Assembly: GCA_934454035.1 (NCBI GenBank)
Contig: CAKSFY010000006.1
Coordinates: forward strand, 1-43,051
Direction: 5' to 3'
Length of the DNA: 43,051 nucleotides
Source: an uncultured Clostridia bacterium
Lineage (GTDB): Bacteria; Bacillota; Clostridia; UBA1381
Part shown: positions 8,587 through 17,875 of the stretch, one piece after another
How positions within the stretch are numbered: the stretch's first letter is position 1
How the letters are laid out: the number at the start of each line of letters is the position of its first letter
Program-made: the position numbers and the translations under genes
Notes under the pieces: model-generated
What the model was told of the DNA's origin: nothing
Database searches by the model: none
What the model saw: the letters and a program-made list of their open reading frames with translations, nothing else

Positions 8587-9432
8587 ATGCTTGTAACACT
8601 AAAAAATATATTAAAAATTGCAGAGGCGGAAAAGTGCGCAGTCGGGTCGTTTAACACACCGAATTTTGAAAGCATTCAGGCGGTTATCGGCGCGGCGGAG
8701 GAACTGAACTGTCCGGTTATAACGGTTATAATTATGCATGCTCAGATTCATGAGGAAATGGGACTTTGCAGAATGAGTGAAATTGTGACCGTTATGTTGT
8801 TTATAGCAGATAAAGCAAGTGTGCCTGTCTGCGTTCACCTTGACCACGGCACAGATTTGGATTATATAAGCAAAGGACTGAAATTGGGCTTTACCTCGGT
8901 TATGTATGACGGCTCGGAGCTTGATGATAAAGTGAGTTTTGCAAATACTTCAATTGCGGTGGAGGCTGCCAAAAGATATGGAGCAAGTGTTGAAGCGGAA
9001 ATCGGCTCAATGGGCGCAAGGGAATCAGGAGAAAAGGGAGAAACGGATGAGAGCATCTACACCGACCCGAAAGCAGCAAAAAAAATTGCGGAGGAAACCG
9101 GTATCGATGCACTTGCGTGTGCGTTCGGAACGGCTCACGGAATTTATCTGAAACAGCCTAAGCTTGATTTTGAAAGGCTTGACAAGATTAATAAACTGAC
9201 CGATATTCCGCTTGTTATGCACGGCGGCTCGGGTGTGAGCGCGGAGGATTACAAAAAGGTCATTAAACTCGGAATAAGGAAAATAAATTATTATACATAC
9301 ATGTCAAAAGCAGGCGGAGAGGCTATATCCGGCAAGCAGTATGCACAATTTCATGACGCAGCAGCCGACGCTGCAAAGGCGATGGCGGATAATGCAAAAA
9401 AAGCCATAGAAATTTTTTCAGGAAATATTTGA
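8587..9432 (+). CDS. Class II (zinc-dependent) ketose-phosphate aldolase, FbaA/GatY/KbaY type
   Basis: 281 residues, standard length for this family. Zinc and substrate motifs are in order: HLDHG (first zinc His), MYDGSEL, the conserved GSMGARESG glutamate-rich loop, AFGTAHGIY (second zinc His), MHGGSGV (third zinc His) and INYYTYM near the phosphate-binding end. The family cleaves fructose-1,6-, tagatose-1,6- or related ketose phosphates to DHAP plus an aldehyde. Linked to an FGGY kinase with no separate phosphofructokinase nearby, a ketose-1-phosphate substrate is possible but cannot be read from the sequence. The ribosome site AAAAGGAGAAG precedes the ATG. Last gene of the operon; a hairpin terminator follows within 10 bases. 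Confidence 0.92.
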   Translation: MLVTLKNILKIAEAEKCAVGSFNTPNFESIQAVIGAAEELNCPVITVIIMHAQIHEEMGLCRMSEIVTVMLFIADKASVPVCVHLDHGTDLDYISKGLKLGFTSVMYDGSELDDKVSFANTSIAVEAAKRYGASVEAEIGSMGARESGEKGETDESIYTDPKAAKKIAEETGIDALACAFGTAHGIYLKQPKLDFERLDKINKLTDIPLVMHGGSGVSAEDYKKVIKLGIRKINYYTYMSKAGGEAISGKQYAQFHDAAADAAKAMADNAKKAIEIFSGNI

Positions 9433-9440
9433 CGGTATAA

Positions 9441-9490
9441 AAAGCGGTAATGTTTATGAAAAACATTGCCGCTTTATTTTTTTTATTTTT
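9441..9490 (+). terminator. Intrinsic terminator of the mannosidase-kinase-aldolase operon
   Basis: A perfect 15-bp stem (9441-9455 with 9461-9475; AAAGCGGTAATGTTT pairing with AAACATTGCCGCTTT), a 5-base loop and a long T-rich tail. It starts 8 bases after the aldolase stop. Confidence 0.92.
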
Positions 9491-9522
9491 TTTCGAAAAA
9501 TTTTCGGAAAAATAAAAAACTA

Positions 9523-9551
9523 TTGACTATTGTTAATTTTTGTGGTAAAAT
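9523..9551 (+). promoter_or_regulatory. Sigma-A-type promoter of the beta-mannosidase gene
   Basis: TTGACT at 9523-9528 and TAAAAT at 9546-9551 are exactly 17 bases apart, 40 bases before the ATG at 9592. With the terminator just upstream, this makes the beta-mannosidase an independent transcription unit. Confidence 0.8.
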
Positions 9552-9591
9552 TCCGATTGATTAATTATCTGACGAAAGGCAGGACAGAAAA

Positions 9592-12042
9592 ATGAAAAAA
9601 ATATTAAACGGAATATGGACTCTTTCGGGCGAAAATAAGGACGGAACAGCAATTGAAATTGAGGCTTCCGTTCCCGGTTATGTTATGCCGGAGCTTGAAA
9701 AATCAGGAATATTACCCGATTTATTCTATCGCGATAACAATAAAAATTGTCATTGGACGGAGGATAAAACATGGGTGTACACCAAAAAATTTACTGTCCC
9801 CGATGCGGATTTAACGGATGCGTATCTGAGCTTTGACGGAGTGGATACATATGCCGACATAATTTTAAACGGCAGATTGGTTTATAAAACGAGCAATATG
9901 TTTCTGCCGTTCTGCGTAAGCGAAGGACTTAAAAAAGGAGAAAACGAACTTAAGGTCGTTATTCATCCGTATAAGGAATATGTGATAAATCCGAAAGCCA
10001 GAACCTCCGCATTCGGCATGTTTGACAGGCTTTATGTGCGCAGAGTGCAGTGCACATTTTTCTGGGATTGGGTGGACAGGTTCGTTTCTGCCGGGATATG
10101 CGGCGATGTAACCCTTGTTATTCCCGAAACCGCCGAAATTGAAAATACTCATGCCGAGGTTGCTTATATAAGCGGCAGGTCGGCAGGAATATCTCTAAGG
10201 CTAAAAACCAAAAAGGCACTTGAAAATGATTGCCGATTCAAAATTGATATTAATGCACCCGACGGAAAAACCGTGTGGACGGAGGAGGGCAGAGTATTTC
10301 TTTCGGAAATCTTTATGCAGGCAGGAATCAGAAATCCGGAGCTTTGGTGGCCGCACGGCTATGGAGAGCAGCCGCTTTACACAGTTTCGTTTACGCTTTT
10401 TGATAAAGACGGAAAAGAAATTGACAGCCATAAAAAAAGAATAGGAATCAGAACGGTTGCACTTGAAATACTTCAGGACGAGCCGGGAAGCATTGAAGAT
10501 AAATACAGTAAAAAGCTAACCGGCGGAGAAGAGGGACATATCGGCGAAAGTCTGACAGTTTTGGTAAACGGAGAGAGAATTTTTGCAAAAGGCGGCAACT
10601 GGGTACCGCCGTCGCCGTTCCCGGACAGGAGCAAAGAGTATAAAACAAAAGCGGCGGAGCTTGTTAAGGCAGCAGCAGATGCAAACATAAATATGCTGAG
10701 AGTGTGGGGCGGCGGTGTGTATGAGCCGGACGAATTTTACGACGCGTGCGATGAGTACGGAATACTTATTACTCAGGATTTCATGTTCGCATGCGGCGAC
10801 TTCCCGTTTGAACTGCCGGAATTTTGCGAAAGTGTGAAAAAGGAAGTTGAGGCAAATATCTTAAGATTACGCCACCATGCATGCATAGTTTATTGGAGCG
10901 GAGACAATGAAAATATTTCAGGCTTTGCATGGGATGACCCCAAAACAACAAATATTGCGGTAATGAATGACATATTCCTTCCCATTTTGGACAGGCTTGA
11001 CCCGGGACGGGTATTCAGAATATCAAATCCATACGGCGGCAGAACAAATGATGACTATACCGTGGGCGAAAATCACGGCTTCGGTTGGTGGCCCGGGGCG
11101 GAAAATCTTTCTCCCGATTCTTTTAAAGAGACGGGAAGATTTATTTCCGAAAATCCGGTCGGAGGGTATCCGCCGAAATCCTCACTCAGAAAATTCCTGA
11201 CAGAGGAGGATATGGCAGGCTGTGAAAGTCAGGTACTTGAATATCATATCAAAAACAATCCTCATTTTACGGAGGTTATGCATTGGCCGTCAATCCACGG
11301 AAGATTAAAGAGGAATGCGGACGTTATGGTCGGCGGAAGCTGCGAACTTTACCGATACGAATATATCGAATATGAGTGGATTCGCTTGCTGATTGAAAAT
11401 GCAAGGCTTAGGAAAAACTACACCTCGGGCATACTATTCTGGATGTATAATGATTGCTGGCCGGCTCTCGGATTTTCAATGATTGATTATTATCAGACAC
11501 CAAAATCAGGTTTTTATGCGATGAAGCATACCTGCTCACCGATTACGGCGGCAATACAGAAAAAAGATGATAAACTCTGCTTCTCGGTTTTGAACGACAG
11601 CTTATATGAGGGAGAAGCTGAGGCAAGGATTTTGACGGTTGATACCGCAACCGGTGAAGTATCGGAGCTTTACCGCGGCAGTGCCGATTTGAAGAAAAAT
11701 GAAAATACAGAGCTTAGCTTTACGCTTTCTTCGGATATCGGCAACCAAACTATTATTTTTGCAGATGTGTACAAGGGCGGCAGGCATGTAAGCCGCGCAA
11801 GATATTACGGCGGTTGGCTGGCTGATGTAAAGCTTGCTCCTGCAGAGCTTAAGTGGAGTATCGGCAGGGACTCAATCAGCGTTCAATGTATTTCAAATGT
11901 TGCAATCGGAGTTTCGTTTGACGGAGATTTCATTTTGGAGGATAATTTCTTTGATATGCTCCCGGGCGAAAAGAGAGAAATAAAGTTTGCCGCGCGTGAC
12001 GGTTTTGACGGAAAAGCAGAATGTGCGGTATACAAAAGTTAA
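9592..12042 (+). CDS. Beta-mannosidase, glycoside hydrolase family 2
   Basis: 816 residues, no signal peptide. The order is the GH2 jelly-roll (residues about 1-180, with NGIWTLS and VPGYVMPEL), an immunoglobulin-like domain (about 180-290), the TIM barrel with LRVWGGGVYEPDEFYDACDE, and C-terminal beta domains. The acid/base is probably Glu440 in YWSGDNEN. The nucleophile is probably Glu520 in RFISENPVGGYP, at the place where other members have SEFGFQS. The WGGGVYE signature separates beta-mannosidases from beta-galactosidases. It removes terminal beta-mannose from oligosaccharides such as beta-mannan fragments or the core of N-glycans. It is cytoplasmic, so it complements the GH38 enzyme upstream. 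The ribosome site (AAAGGCAGGA) is modest. Confidence 0.9.
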   Translation: MKKILNGIWTLSGENKDGTAIEIEASVPGYVMPELEKSGILPDLFYRDNNKNCHWTEDKTWVYTKKFTVPDADLTDAYLSFDGVDTYADIILNGRLVYKTSNMFLPFCVSEGLKKGENELKVVIHPYKEYVINPKARTSAFGMFDRLYVRRVQCTFFWDWVDRFVSAGICGDVTLVIPETAEIENTHAEVAYISGRSAGISLRLKTKKALENDCRFKIDINAPDGKTVWTEEGRVFLSEIFMQAGIRNPELWWPHGYGEQPLYTVSFTLFDKDGKEIDSHKKRIGIRTVALEILQDEPGSIEDKYSKKLTGGEEGHIGESLTVLVNGERIFAKGGNWVPPSPFPDRSKEYKTKAAELVKAAADANINMLRVWGGGVYEPDEFYDACDEYGILITQDFMFACGDFPFELPEFCESVKKEVEANILRLRHHACIVYWSGDNENISGFAWDDPKTTNIAVMNDIFLPILDRLDPGRVFRISNPYGGRTNDDYTVGENHGFGWWPGAENLSPDSFKETGRFISENPVGGYPPKSSLRKFLTEEDMAGCESQVLEYHIKNNPHFTEVMHWPSIHGRLKRNADVMVGGSCELYRYEYIEYEWIRLLIENARLRKNYTSGILFWMYNDCWPALGFSMIDYYQTPKSGFYAMKHTCSPITAAIQKKDDKLCFSVLNDSLYEGEAEARILTVDTATGEVSELYRGSADLKKNENTELSFTLSSDIGNQTIIFADVYKGGRHVSRARYYGGWLADVKLAPAELKWSIGRDSISVQCISNVAIGVSFDGDFILEDNFFDMLPGEKREIKFAARDGFDGKAECAVYKS

Positions 12043-12073
12043 AAGAGACATGCAAAAATGCACGCAATAAAAA

Positions 12074-12121
12074 ACGCCCCCGAAAGTCAGAACAAAATCT
12101 GACGATCGGGGGCATTTTTTG
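12074..12121. terminator. Bidirectional terminator between convergent genes
   Basis: A hairpin of GCCCCCGA (12076-12083) with TCGGGGGC (12106-12113), an inner GTCAG/CTGAC stem, and A-rich and T-rich flanks. It serves both the beta-mannosidase (plus) and the AraC regulator (minus). Confidence 0.88.
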
Positions 12122-12125
12122 CTTT

Positions 12126-13055
12126 TCAGCCGTTTATATTGAGCATATGTTTATTTCCCTGCCATCTGTTTTTTGTCAAAACAATCTTTTCCGATTTTCT
12201 GAATTCTCTTGGGCTTGTCAGAGTATGCTTCCTGAAAATTTTCTCAAAATATTTTACATCGTCATAGCCGACCGCATGTGATATTTCGGAAATACGCATA
12301 TTCGTCAGTGCCAGCAGATGACACGCGTTGGTAATGCGCGTTTTTTGATGATACTGAACAAAAGAATAGCCGGTTTCTTTTTTGAATTTTGAACACAGAT
12401 ATGTCGGGTGTATATGAAATATCTCGCCCATTTTTTCAAGCGTCAGGTCCTCGTTGTAGTGCTGCTCGATATAAGAAATGATTTTATCCGATGTGGATGA
12501 AATTTCCGATTCCATATCTTCGGGAGTGAGATATCTTGCTATATGAATGAGTATGGATATCAAATCGCACCTAAGCTTTTTTTCATAACCGAAAAGCATA
12601 TATCCGAATTCTTTTTTCATGTCGAGCAAAAGCTGCTCTATAATTCCCGAATCATCGTGATAGACAGTATTTGCAGGTTTTCCTCCGCGAACCTTTCCGA
12701 CAAGTCCTATATTTTTACTGGCAAGAACCTCGGCAATGGTTGCATTGTCATGCAGAGTATTGTCGACCGCGGACGGCTGAAACAAAACATTTATAAGACC
12801 GCAGGAGCTGCCCTGAGGCTTTGTAAGCTTGTGTGAGGTGCCGAAATCAACAAGAAAAAAGTCATTTTTTTTCATAAGCACTGTCTGGCCGTTAATTGTA
12901 TTATATATTTCGCCGGACATAACCATGCAAAGCTCAAGAAAGCTGTGCGTATGCGTCGGTGTTCCGGGTTCGTTATTCTGAACGTTAATTACTATTTTCG
13001 ATGCAATATTGTGGTACATTTCAATACTGTCGGAATCGTCTGTGTTTTTATACAA
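12126..13055 (-). CDS. AraC/XylS-family transcriptional regulator
   Basis: About 309 residues. The N-terminal cupin sensor (about 25-110) has HTHSFLELCMVMSGE, typical of sugar-responsive AraC proteins. The C-terminal ~100 residues contain two helix-turn-helix motifs, LTLEKMGEIFHIHPTYLCSKFKKE... and ISEISHAVGYDDVKYFEKIF, the second ending in the family signature. The start is uncertain: GTG at 13064 overlaps the ribosome site, while TTG at 13055 has AAAGGGGTGA five bases upstream, so I prefer 13055. It lies between the glycan catabolic genes and the S-layer block and probably activates one or both in response to a sugar (inference). It contains an intact A8 run (12865-12872). Confidence 0.88.
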   Translation of the reverse strand: MYKNTDDSDSIEMYHNIASKIVINVQNNEPGTPTHTHSFLELCMVMSGEIYNTINGQTVLMKKNDFFLVDFGTSHKLTKPQGSSCGLINVLFQPSAVDNTLHDNATIAEVLASKNIGLVGKVRGGKPANTVYHDDSGIIEQLLLDMKKEFGYMLFGYEKKLRCDLISILIHIARYLTPEDMESEISSTSDKIISYIEQHYNEDLTLEKMGEIFHIHPTYLCSKFKKETGYSFVQYHQKTRITNACHLLALTNMRISEISHAVGYDDVKYFEKIFRKHTLTSPREFRKSEKIVLTKNRWQGNKHMLNING

Positions 13056-13079
13056 ATTTATCACCCCTTTTGTGATTTT

Positions 13080-13108
13080 ATTATATAACGCCGGAGGGAT
13101 TTTGTCAA
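13080..13108 (-). promoter_or_regulatory. Consensus promoter of the AraC-family regulator
   Basis: On the minus strand TTGACA (13108-13103) and TATAAT (13085-13080) are separated by exactly 17 bases, a full consensus sigma-A promoter, leaving a very short leader before the start at 13055. Confidence 0.85.
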
Positions 13109-13497
13109 TTTAATTTTATATAAATAATTTCTGCATTTATTTTTCAGAAAATACTGTTTTCAGAAGGGGTGGGTGGGGATATTAAAAATGTGCAAAAATC
13201 CCATGTTTTTCATGTGTTCAGGGCAAATTTTCCACCTCTTTCCGAGGGGATTGTTTTCGGTGTTAAAAAATCTTAATATTGTCCCCTAAAATTGACGAAT
13301 ATTGTTAGTTGATTTATTACCGGTGTGGAGTTATTATATATATAGAGTGTGCGGATTATACATAAATAGTTCGCCGATTAATATAATTTTGGCAAATATG
13401 TTATAAATTAGGTCTTTTTTTCGGCTAAAAGAGAAGGTATTAATTTAATACGTACAGGAGTTGCCGTAAAAGATGACCCGGGAAAGGAAAGATTGCT
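13109..13497 (+). promoter_or_regulatory. Upstream region of the S-layer block: promoter and long leader
   Basis: No gene is visible in this AT-rich gap. TTGACG (13292-13297) and TATTAC (13315-13320) are 17 bases apart and point toward the SLH genes, which would give an untranslated leader of about 170 bases. The leader holds a perfect 7-1-7 palindrome GTATTAATTTAATAC (13437-13451) about 45 bases before the start codon. I recognise no riboswitch class here. Confidence 0.5.
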
Positions 13498-15177
13498 ATG
13501 AAACGAAAACAAATTATGTCATTGATTATTATTGCCGCAATGATGGGCAGTGCCGATGCGGCAGTATACAATGTCGATTACAATCCGGAGAACAAAAAGG
13601 CCGTAATTTCAGGAACTGCAAAGGCAGGCAGCGATGTTGCAATTGAAATTTTGAAGCCCGGAAAAACCGAGAGCGATTTAGACGGGCTCACCCCTGAAAG
13701 GTATTCGGAGGTTATATGGCACGTCGATCAGACGGAGGCAGGCAATGACGGAAAATTTTCGTTTGCTTTCGGAATAGACGGCGATTTCAGCTCGTCGAAT
13801 TATATTACGAGAGTAACTGTCGGAGACGGTAAATCGGAGGAAAATCTGCTGATATATATTAATGCCGCAGATTTTGAAAATGCATTTGACGCAGTTAATT
13901 CCGCAAAGACAGCTGCTGAAATGGCACAGGCAATAGAGGACGGAAAAAATTATCTCGGATTGGACAGAGAATATTATCCTCTGCTCACAGATGCTCAAAA
14001 GCTTGCCTTGGCAGACGAAGTGCTGAAAAACCGCGGCTCTGAATATGAGAATCTGGAAAGCTTTAGGGCGGCATTCAGAAAAGCGCTTGCAACGCAGGCA
14101 GTCAACCGTGTATCGGGCGGAGACATAGAAATAAGCAAAACGCTTGCGGATTTTGAAGATATTTTCGGACTGGAAGCTTTGGAAAGCAATGCTACATACA
14201 AAAAACAGGGAGACGAGGTTAAAAAGATTATCCTTGCAGCAATGTCAAAAGGCGGCTTTGCAGACGATGAAGATGTCAGAACCGCTATGACGGAAAATAC
14301 GATTTTGACCGCTGTTTTAAAGATTGACGGCTACGACGGAGTTTATGATATATTAAGCGCAAACAACGGGTATTTAAAAATTGATTTCACCGCGTATAAC
14401 TCGCTATCGGATAAAGCGGCGGTGCTCAGAAAAATTGCCGGAAAAACATATTCATCGTGCGAAAGCCTGAAAGACGATTTCAACAAGCTTGTATCGGAGG
14501 GGAAAAAATCCTCCGGAGGAAACGGAGGAGGCAGCTCGGGAGGAGGTTCTTCCTCGGGCGGAAATAAAAATAATTCGGTGAACCTTCCGATTAGCGATAA
14601 CACGGGAGCAATCACTCCGACAGAACAGGAACGGTTTAACGACCTTGCAAATGCGGCATGGGCAAAAGAGGCAATAGAAGCACTGGCGCAAAAAGGTATT
14701 ATCAGCGGCAAGGGAGACGGCAGCTTCTGCCCGGGCGACAGTGTAAAGCGTGAAGAGTTTATCAAGATGCTTGTGTGCGGACTGGGACTTTATAATCCTG
14801 AAGCACAGACGGATTTCAGCGATGCCGAAAAGGGCAGCTGGTCATATTCATATATAGCTTCGGCGCAGGCAAATAATCTGACAAGCGGCAGAGGAGACGG
14901 CAGCTTCGGAGTAGGTGAAAACTTAACGAGACAGGATTTGGCGGTTCTGTTCAAAAAGGCTGCCGAGATTAAAGGCTTGACTCTCGGTTCGGGCAATGGC
15001 GATAACTTTGCCGATGATGCCGAAATCTCGGAATATGCAAAAGAGGCTGTTTACGAAATGAAGCAGGCAGGTCTTATAAGCGGAATGGAGGACGGCTCGT
15101 TCCAACCCAAACGCACCGCGACAAGAGCGGAGGCGGCAAAAATTCTTTACGGTTTTTTAAAGCTTATAAATAAATAA
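13498..15177 (+). CDS. Secreted S-layer protein with C-terminal SLH domains
   Basis: 559 residues. Signal peptide about 1-21 (cleavage after ADA). A beta-rich domain at about 22-115 (KKAVISGTAKAGSDVAIEI resembles bacterial Ig-like domains) is followed by a helical region at about 117-335, then a Gly/Ser-rich linker (336-362) and three SLH repeats (about 381-559; for example TRAEAAKILYGFL at the end). SLH domains bind pyruvylated secondary cell-wall polymers, so the protein is displayed on the wall with its N-terminal part outward. The N-terminal parts are not assignable to a function. Start ATG follows GGGAAAGGAAAG. First gene of the S-layer run, 22 bases before the next one. Confidence 0.85.
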   Translation: MKRKQIMSLIIIAAMMGSADAAVYNVDYNPENKKAVISGTAKAGSDVAIEILKPGKTESDLDGLTPERYSEVIWHVDQTEAGNDGKFSFAFGIDGDFSSSNYITRVTVGDGKSEENLLIYINAADFENAFDAVNSAKTAAEMAQAIEDGKNYLGLDREYYPLLTDAQKLALADEVLKNRGSEYENLESFRAAFRKALATQAVNRVSGGDIEISKTLADFEDIFGLEALESNATYKKQGDEVKKIILAAMSKGGFADDEDVRTAMTENTILTAVLKIDGYDGVYDILSANNGYLKIDFTAYNSLSDKAAVLRKIAGKTYSSCESLKDDFNKLVSEGKKSSGGNGGGSSGGGSSSGGNKNNSVNLPISDNTGAITPTEQERFNDLANAAWAKEAIEALAQKGIISGKGDGSFCPGDSVKREEFIKMLVCGLGLYNPEAQTDFSDAEKGSWSYSYIASAQANNLTSGRGDGSFGVGENLTRQDLAVLFKKAAEIKGLTLGSGNGDNFADDAEISEYAKEAVYEMKQAGLISGMEDGSFQPKRTATRAEAAKILYGFLKLINK

Positions 15178-15199
15178 ATAAAATGAGGAGGACAACAAA

Positions 15200-17836
15200 G
15201 TGAAAAAAATTATCTCGGTTATAATTTCAGCGGCGATTGCCTTTTCTGCGGCAGCAATACCTGTTTCGGCAAGTGCCGATTATGAAAAGGAACTCGATAT
15301 TTTAAAGCAGCTCGGCATTACCGATTCGGATTACGGAGAGGCTGACGGTGATGTGACAAGAGGAGAATTTGCGGCACTGCTTGCCGGAATCATGGGTTAT
15401 GAAGGCGGAAAAGTGTCCGGAAGTTACAAGGATGTTGAACAAGAGCATTATCTGGCGGATAAAATCAATTATGCTACGGAGCGCGGAGTTTTCAAAGGTT
15501 ATGCGGACGGAAGCTTCCGCATGGAGGAAAAAATCACTTGGGAACAGGCTGCCGTTTCGGCAGTGACCGCACTCGGATATGAAAAATATGCCGAGGCAAA
15601 CGGAGGTTTCCCGACCGGATATGTTAATACCGCGGCTTCGATGAAGCTGATTAAAGGCTTGGGAAACAGCAGTACAATTTCGTACGGACAGGCGGCGGAA
15701 ATTATATATAATATGCTCGATACCGAAATTATGTCGGTTGATATCGAATCGGTATCAACCGGAAAGCTGACGTTTTCGGGCAGCGGTAAAACTCCGCTTT
15801 CCGAGTGGCTTGGTCTGGAAAAAACAGACGGACTCGTAACATCGGTTGACAAGAGCTACCTTACTTCAAACGGCGCAACACCGGGAGAGCTTGTAATCGG
15901 CGGTAAGGCGCTTAATGTAAACGGAAATTATGACGATTTGCTCGGTTTTTGGTGCGAAGCGTACTACGGCAGCGAAAAATCCAAAAACAGCAATGATATT
16001 GCCGCTATTGCGGTTATTCCGAGTAAAAACAATACAACAATAATTGATTGCGATGATATTTCCGGCTACAACGGCGATAGTCTGGAATATGACGAGGACG
16101 GCAGAGTTAAGAGTATTAAAATAACTGCTTCCGATGAAGTCAGCAAAAACGGAACGGCAGTAAAATCCGGAGACAGAAAATCGGCTTTTGAAAATGCCAG
16201 CGGAACGGTGACCGTTAACAAGCTCAGCTCGGGTGATATATCCGTGGCGGTTATGATTGACGCATATGAGACATTTTATGTCAGCGGTATAAATGCAGTG
16301 GACAGAATAATATATGACAAAATAGACAGAACAAGAAACCTTAAGCTTGACACGGATGAGACGGATGTTGTGATTTCGGACGGCGAGGGAAAAGCTGCCG
16401 AATTTTCCGATATTCAAATGAATAATGTTCTGACGGTTTATGAAAACGGTGACGGAACAAGGGTTAAGGTAATAATTTCAAAAGAAAAAATATCCGGAAC
16501 ATATGAGGGCAAAAGCCGTGAAAACGGTAGAATTGAATATTCTGTGGACGGTACGCAGTATACTCTTGCAAATGATTATGCAGATTCTGATATTTCCGAT
16601 CCGGTTCTGAATACAGAGATTCAGCTTTATCTGGACAGCTTCGGCAAAATAGCTTATGCTGAGTCTAAGCTTGGCAGCGATTTTACATACGGATTTTTGT
16701 GTAAAGCGGTACAGGATGAGGATTATGCGGATGATGTAATTTTTAATTTAAAAATTTATACCGCCTCGGGACAGTTTGTCCGTCTCAATACTGCAAAGAA
16801 GGTAAAGATTGACGGTCAGAGAATAAAATATGCACCTGAATTTATTGCGTATCTTGAACGCGGAAACGATGATGTAAACACATATCAGCTCATAAGATAC
16901 AAAACCAATGCGGCAGGCGAGGTATCGGAAATCGATACAACCTATAAAGGCGCAAATGAAAGCGAAAACAGTTTAAGATATATCTATAAAGGCTATTCGG
17001 CAACAGGAGTTGAAAAGGAAAAGCTTACCTTTAAGCTGGATAACGATTTTTCGCACAGAGTTTTGTTTGACAGCAGTACAACTCTTATGACGGTTGAAAA
17101 AACCTTTGTCGGAAACGAAAAGGTGTTTAAACTGGGCAAGGGTTTCACAAACGGATATTCTTACGCAATGAACGCATATTGCGCAGACGAAAATGCAATA
17201 ACCGCCGACTTGCTGCTTTTCTACAGTGATACGGCTGAGGACAGAGACAAATCGGTATACGGTGTGGTAAAGGATATAAATAACACAATTGACGCAGACG
17301 ATCAGCCGATTATTCAGATTGTTTTGAGTACCGACGAAGGCTTGGAAACAACTTATGTGACCACGACGGAATATAAGCTTGACAACGTAATTGCGGCAGG
17401 CAGCACAGACGGTACTGTATACAAGCTTAAACCGGGCGACTTTGTAATGCTTGATATAAATGTCTTAAAAGAAGTTGTAAATGCGGAGATACTTTATTCA
17501 AATGCGGAAAGCAAATGGGTATCAAAGGATAACTGGTACGGCGATATTCATAATGCAAATGTGACGTACGGACTGGCATATCAGAAATCGGGAAATGCCC
17601 TCAGACTTTTAAAAGACGGAGTAACTCCGGTTGACGATCAGAACAAAATTATAGATTCGCTCTACAGCTATAGCTTAAACAGAGCAACCGTTTATGTGTG
17701 CGATTCAAAAACGGGCAGAATATCGGAATCCTCTATGGCTGAGATCTGCGACTACAAAAACGGCGGCTCGGGTGCTTCAAAGGTTATACTCTACGCGGAC
17801 GGCGGATGGGTATATACAGTGGTAATTTACAGATAA
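15200..17836 (+). CDS. Large S-layer protein with N-terminal SLH domains
   Basis: 878 residues starting at GTG, with AGGAGG seven to twelve bases upstream. Signal peptide about 1-27 (VSASA cleavage). Three SLH repeats occupy about 28-175 (TRGEFAALLAGIMGYE; FKGYADGSFRMEEKITWEQ). The remaining ~700 residues are beta-rich with repeated short Asp/Gly/Asn-containing strands and no catalytic motif I can see, resembling the structural body of a clostridial S-layer protein. It may be the main lattice protein or a wall-anchored scaffold. The SLH block is N-terminal here and C-terminal in the preceding gene, so the two expose opposite ends. The next gene follows after 39 bases. Confidence 0.83.
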   Translation: MKKIISVIISAAIAFSAAAIPVSASADYEKELDILKQLGITDSDYGEADGDVTRGEFAALLAGIMGYEGGKVSGSYKDVEQEHYLADKINYATERGVFKGYADGSFRMEEKITWEQAAVSAVTALGYEKYAEANGGFPTGYVNTAASMKLIKGLGNSSTISYGQAAEIIYNMLDTEIMSVDIESVSTGKLTFSGSGKTPLSEWLGLEKTDGLVTSVDKSYLTSNGATPGELVIGGKALNVNGNYDDLLGFWCEAYYGSEKSKNSNDIAAIAVIPSKNNTTIIDCDDISGYNGDSLEYDEDGRVKSIKITASDEVSKNGTAVKSGDRKSAFENASGTVTVNKLSSGDISVAVMIDAYETFYVSGINAVDRIIYDKIDRTRNLKLDTDETDVVISDGEGKAAEFSDIQMNNVLTVYENGDGTRVKVIISKEKISGTYEGKSRENGRIEYSVDGTQYTLANDYADSDISDPVLNTEIQLYLDSFGKIAYAESKLGSDFTYGFLCKAVQDEDYADDVIFNLKIYTASGQFVRLNTAKKVKIDGQRIKYAPEFIAYLERGNDDVNTYQLIRYKTNAAGEVSEIDTTYKGANESENSLRYIYKGYSATGVEKEKLTFKLDNDFSHRVLFDSSTTLMTVEKTFVGNEKVFKLGKGFTNGYSYAMNAYCADENAITADLLLFYSDTAEDRDKSVYGVVKDINNTIDADDQPIIQIVLSTDEGLETTYVTTTEYKLDNVIAAGSTDGTVYKLKPGDFVMLDINVLKEVVNAEILYSNAESKWVSKDNWYGDIHNANVTYGLAYQKSGNALRLLKDGVTPVDDQNKIIDSLYSYSLNRATVYVCDSKTGRISESSMAEICDYKNGGSGASKVILYADGGWVYTVVIYR

Positions 17837-17875
17837 AAATTTTAAATAAGCCGATTTTGGCGGAAAGGAAAATTT

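Noticed and set aside
9592..12042. GH2 enzyme as beta-galactosidase
   Set aside because: The WGGGVYEPDEFYDACDE stretch, total length and domain order fit beta-mannosidase, and the mannosidase/isomerase neighbours agree.
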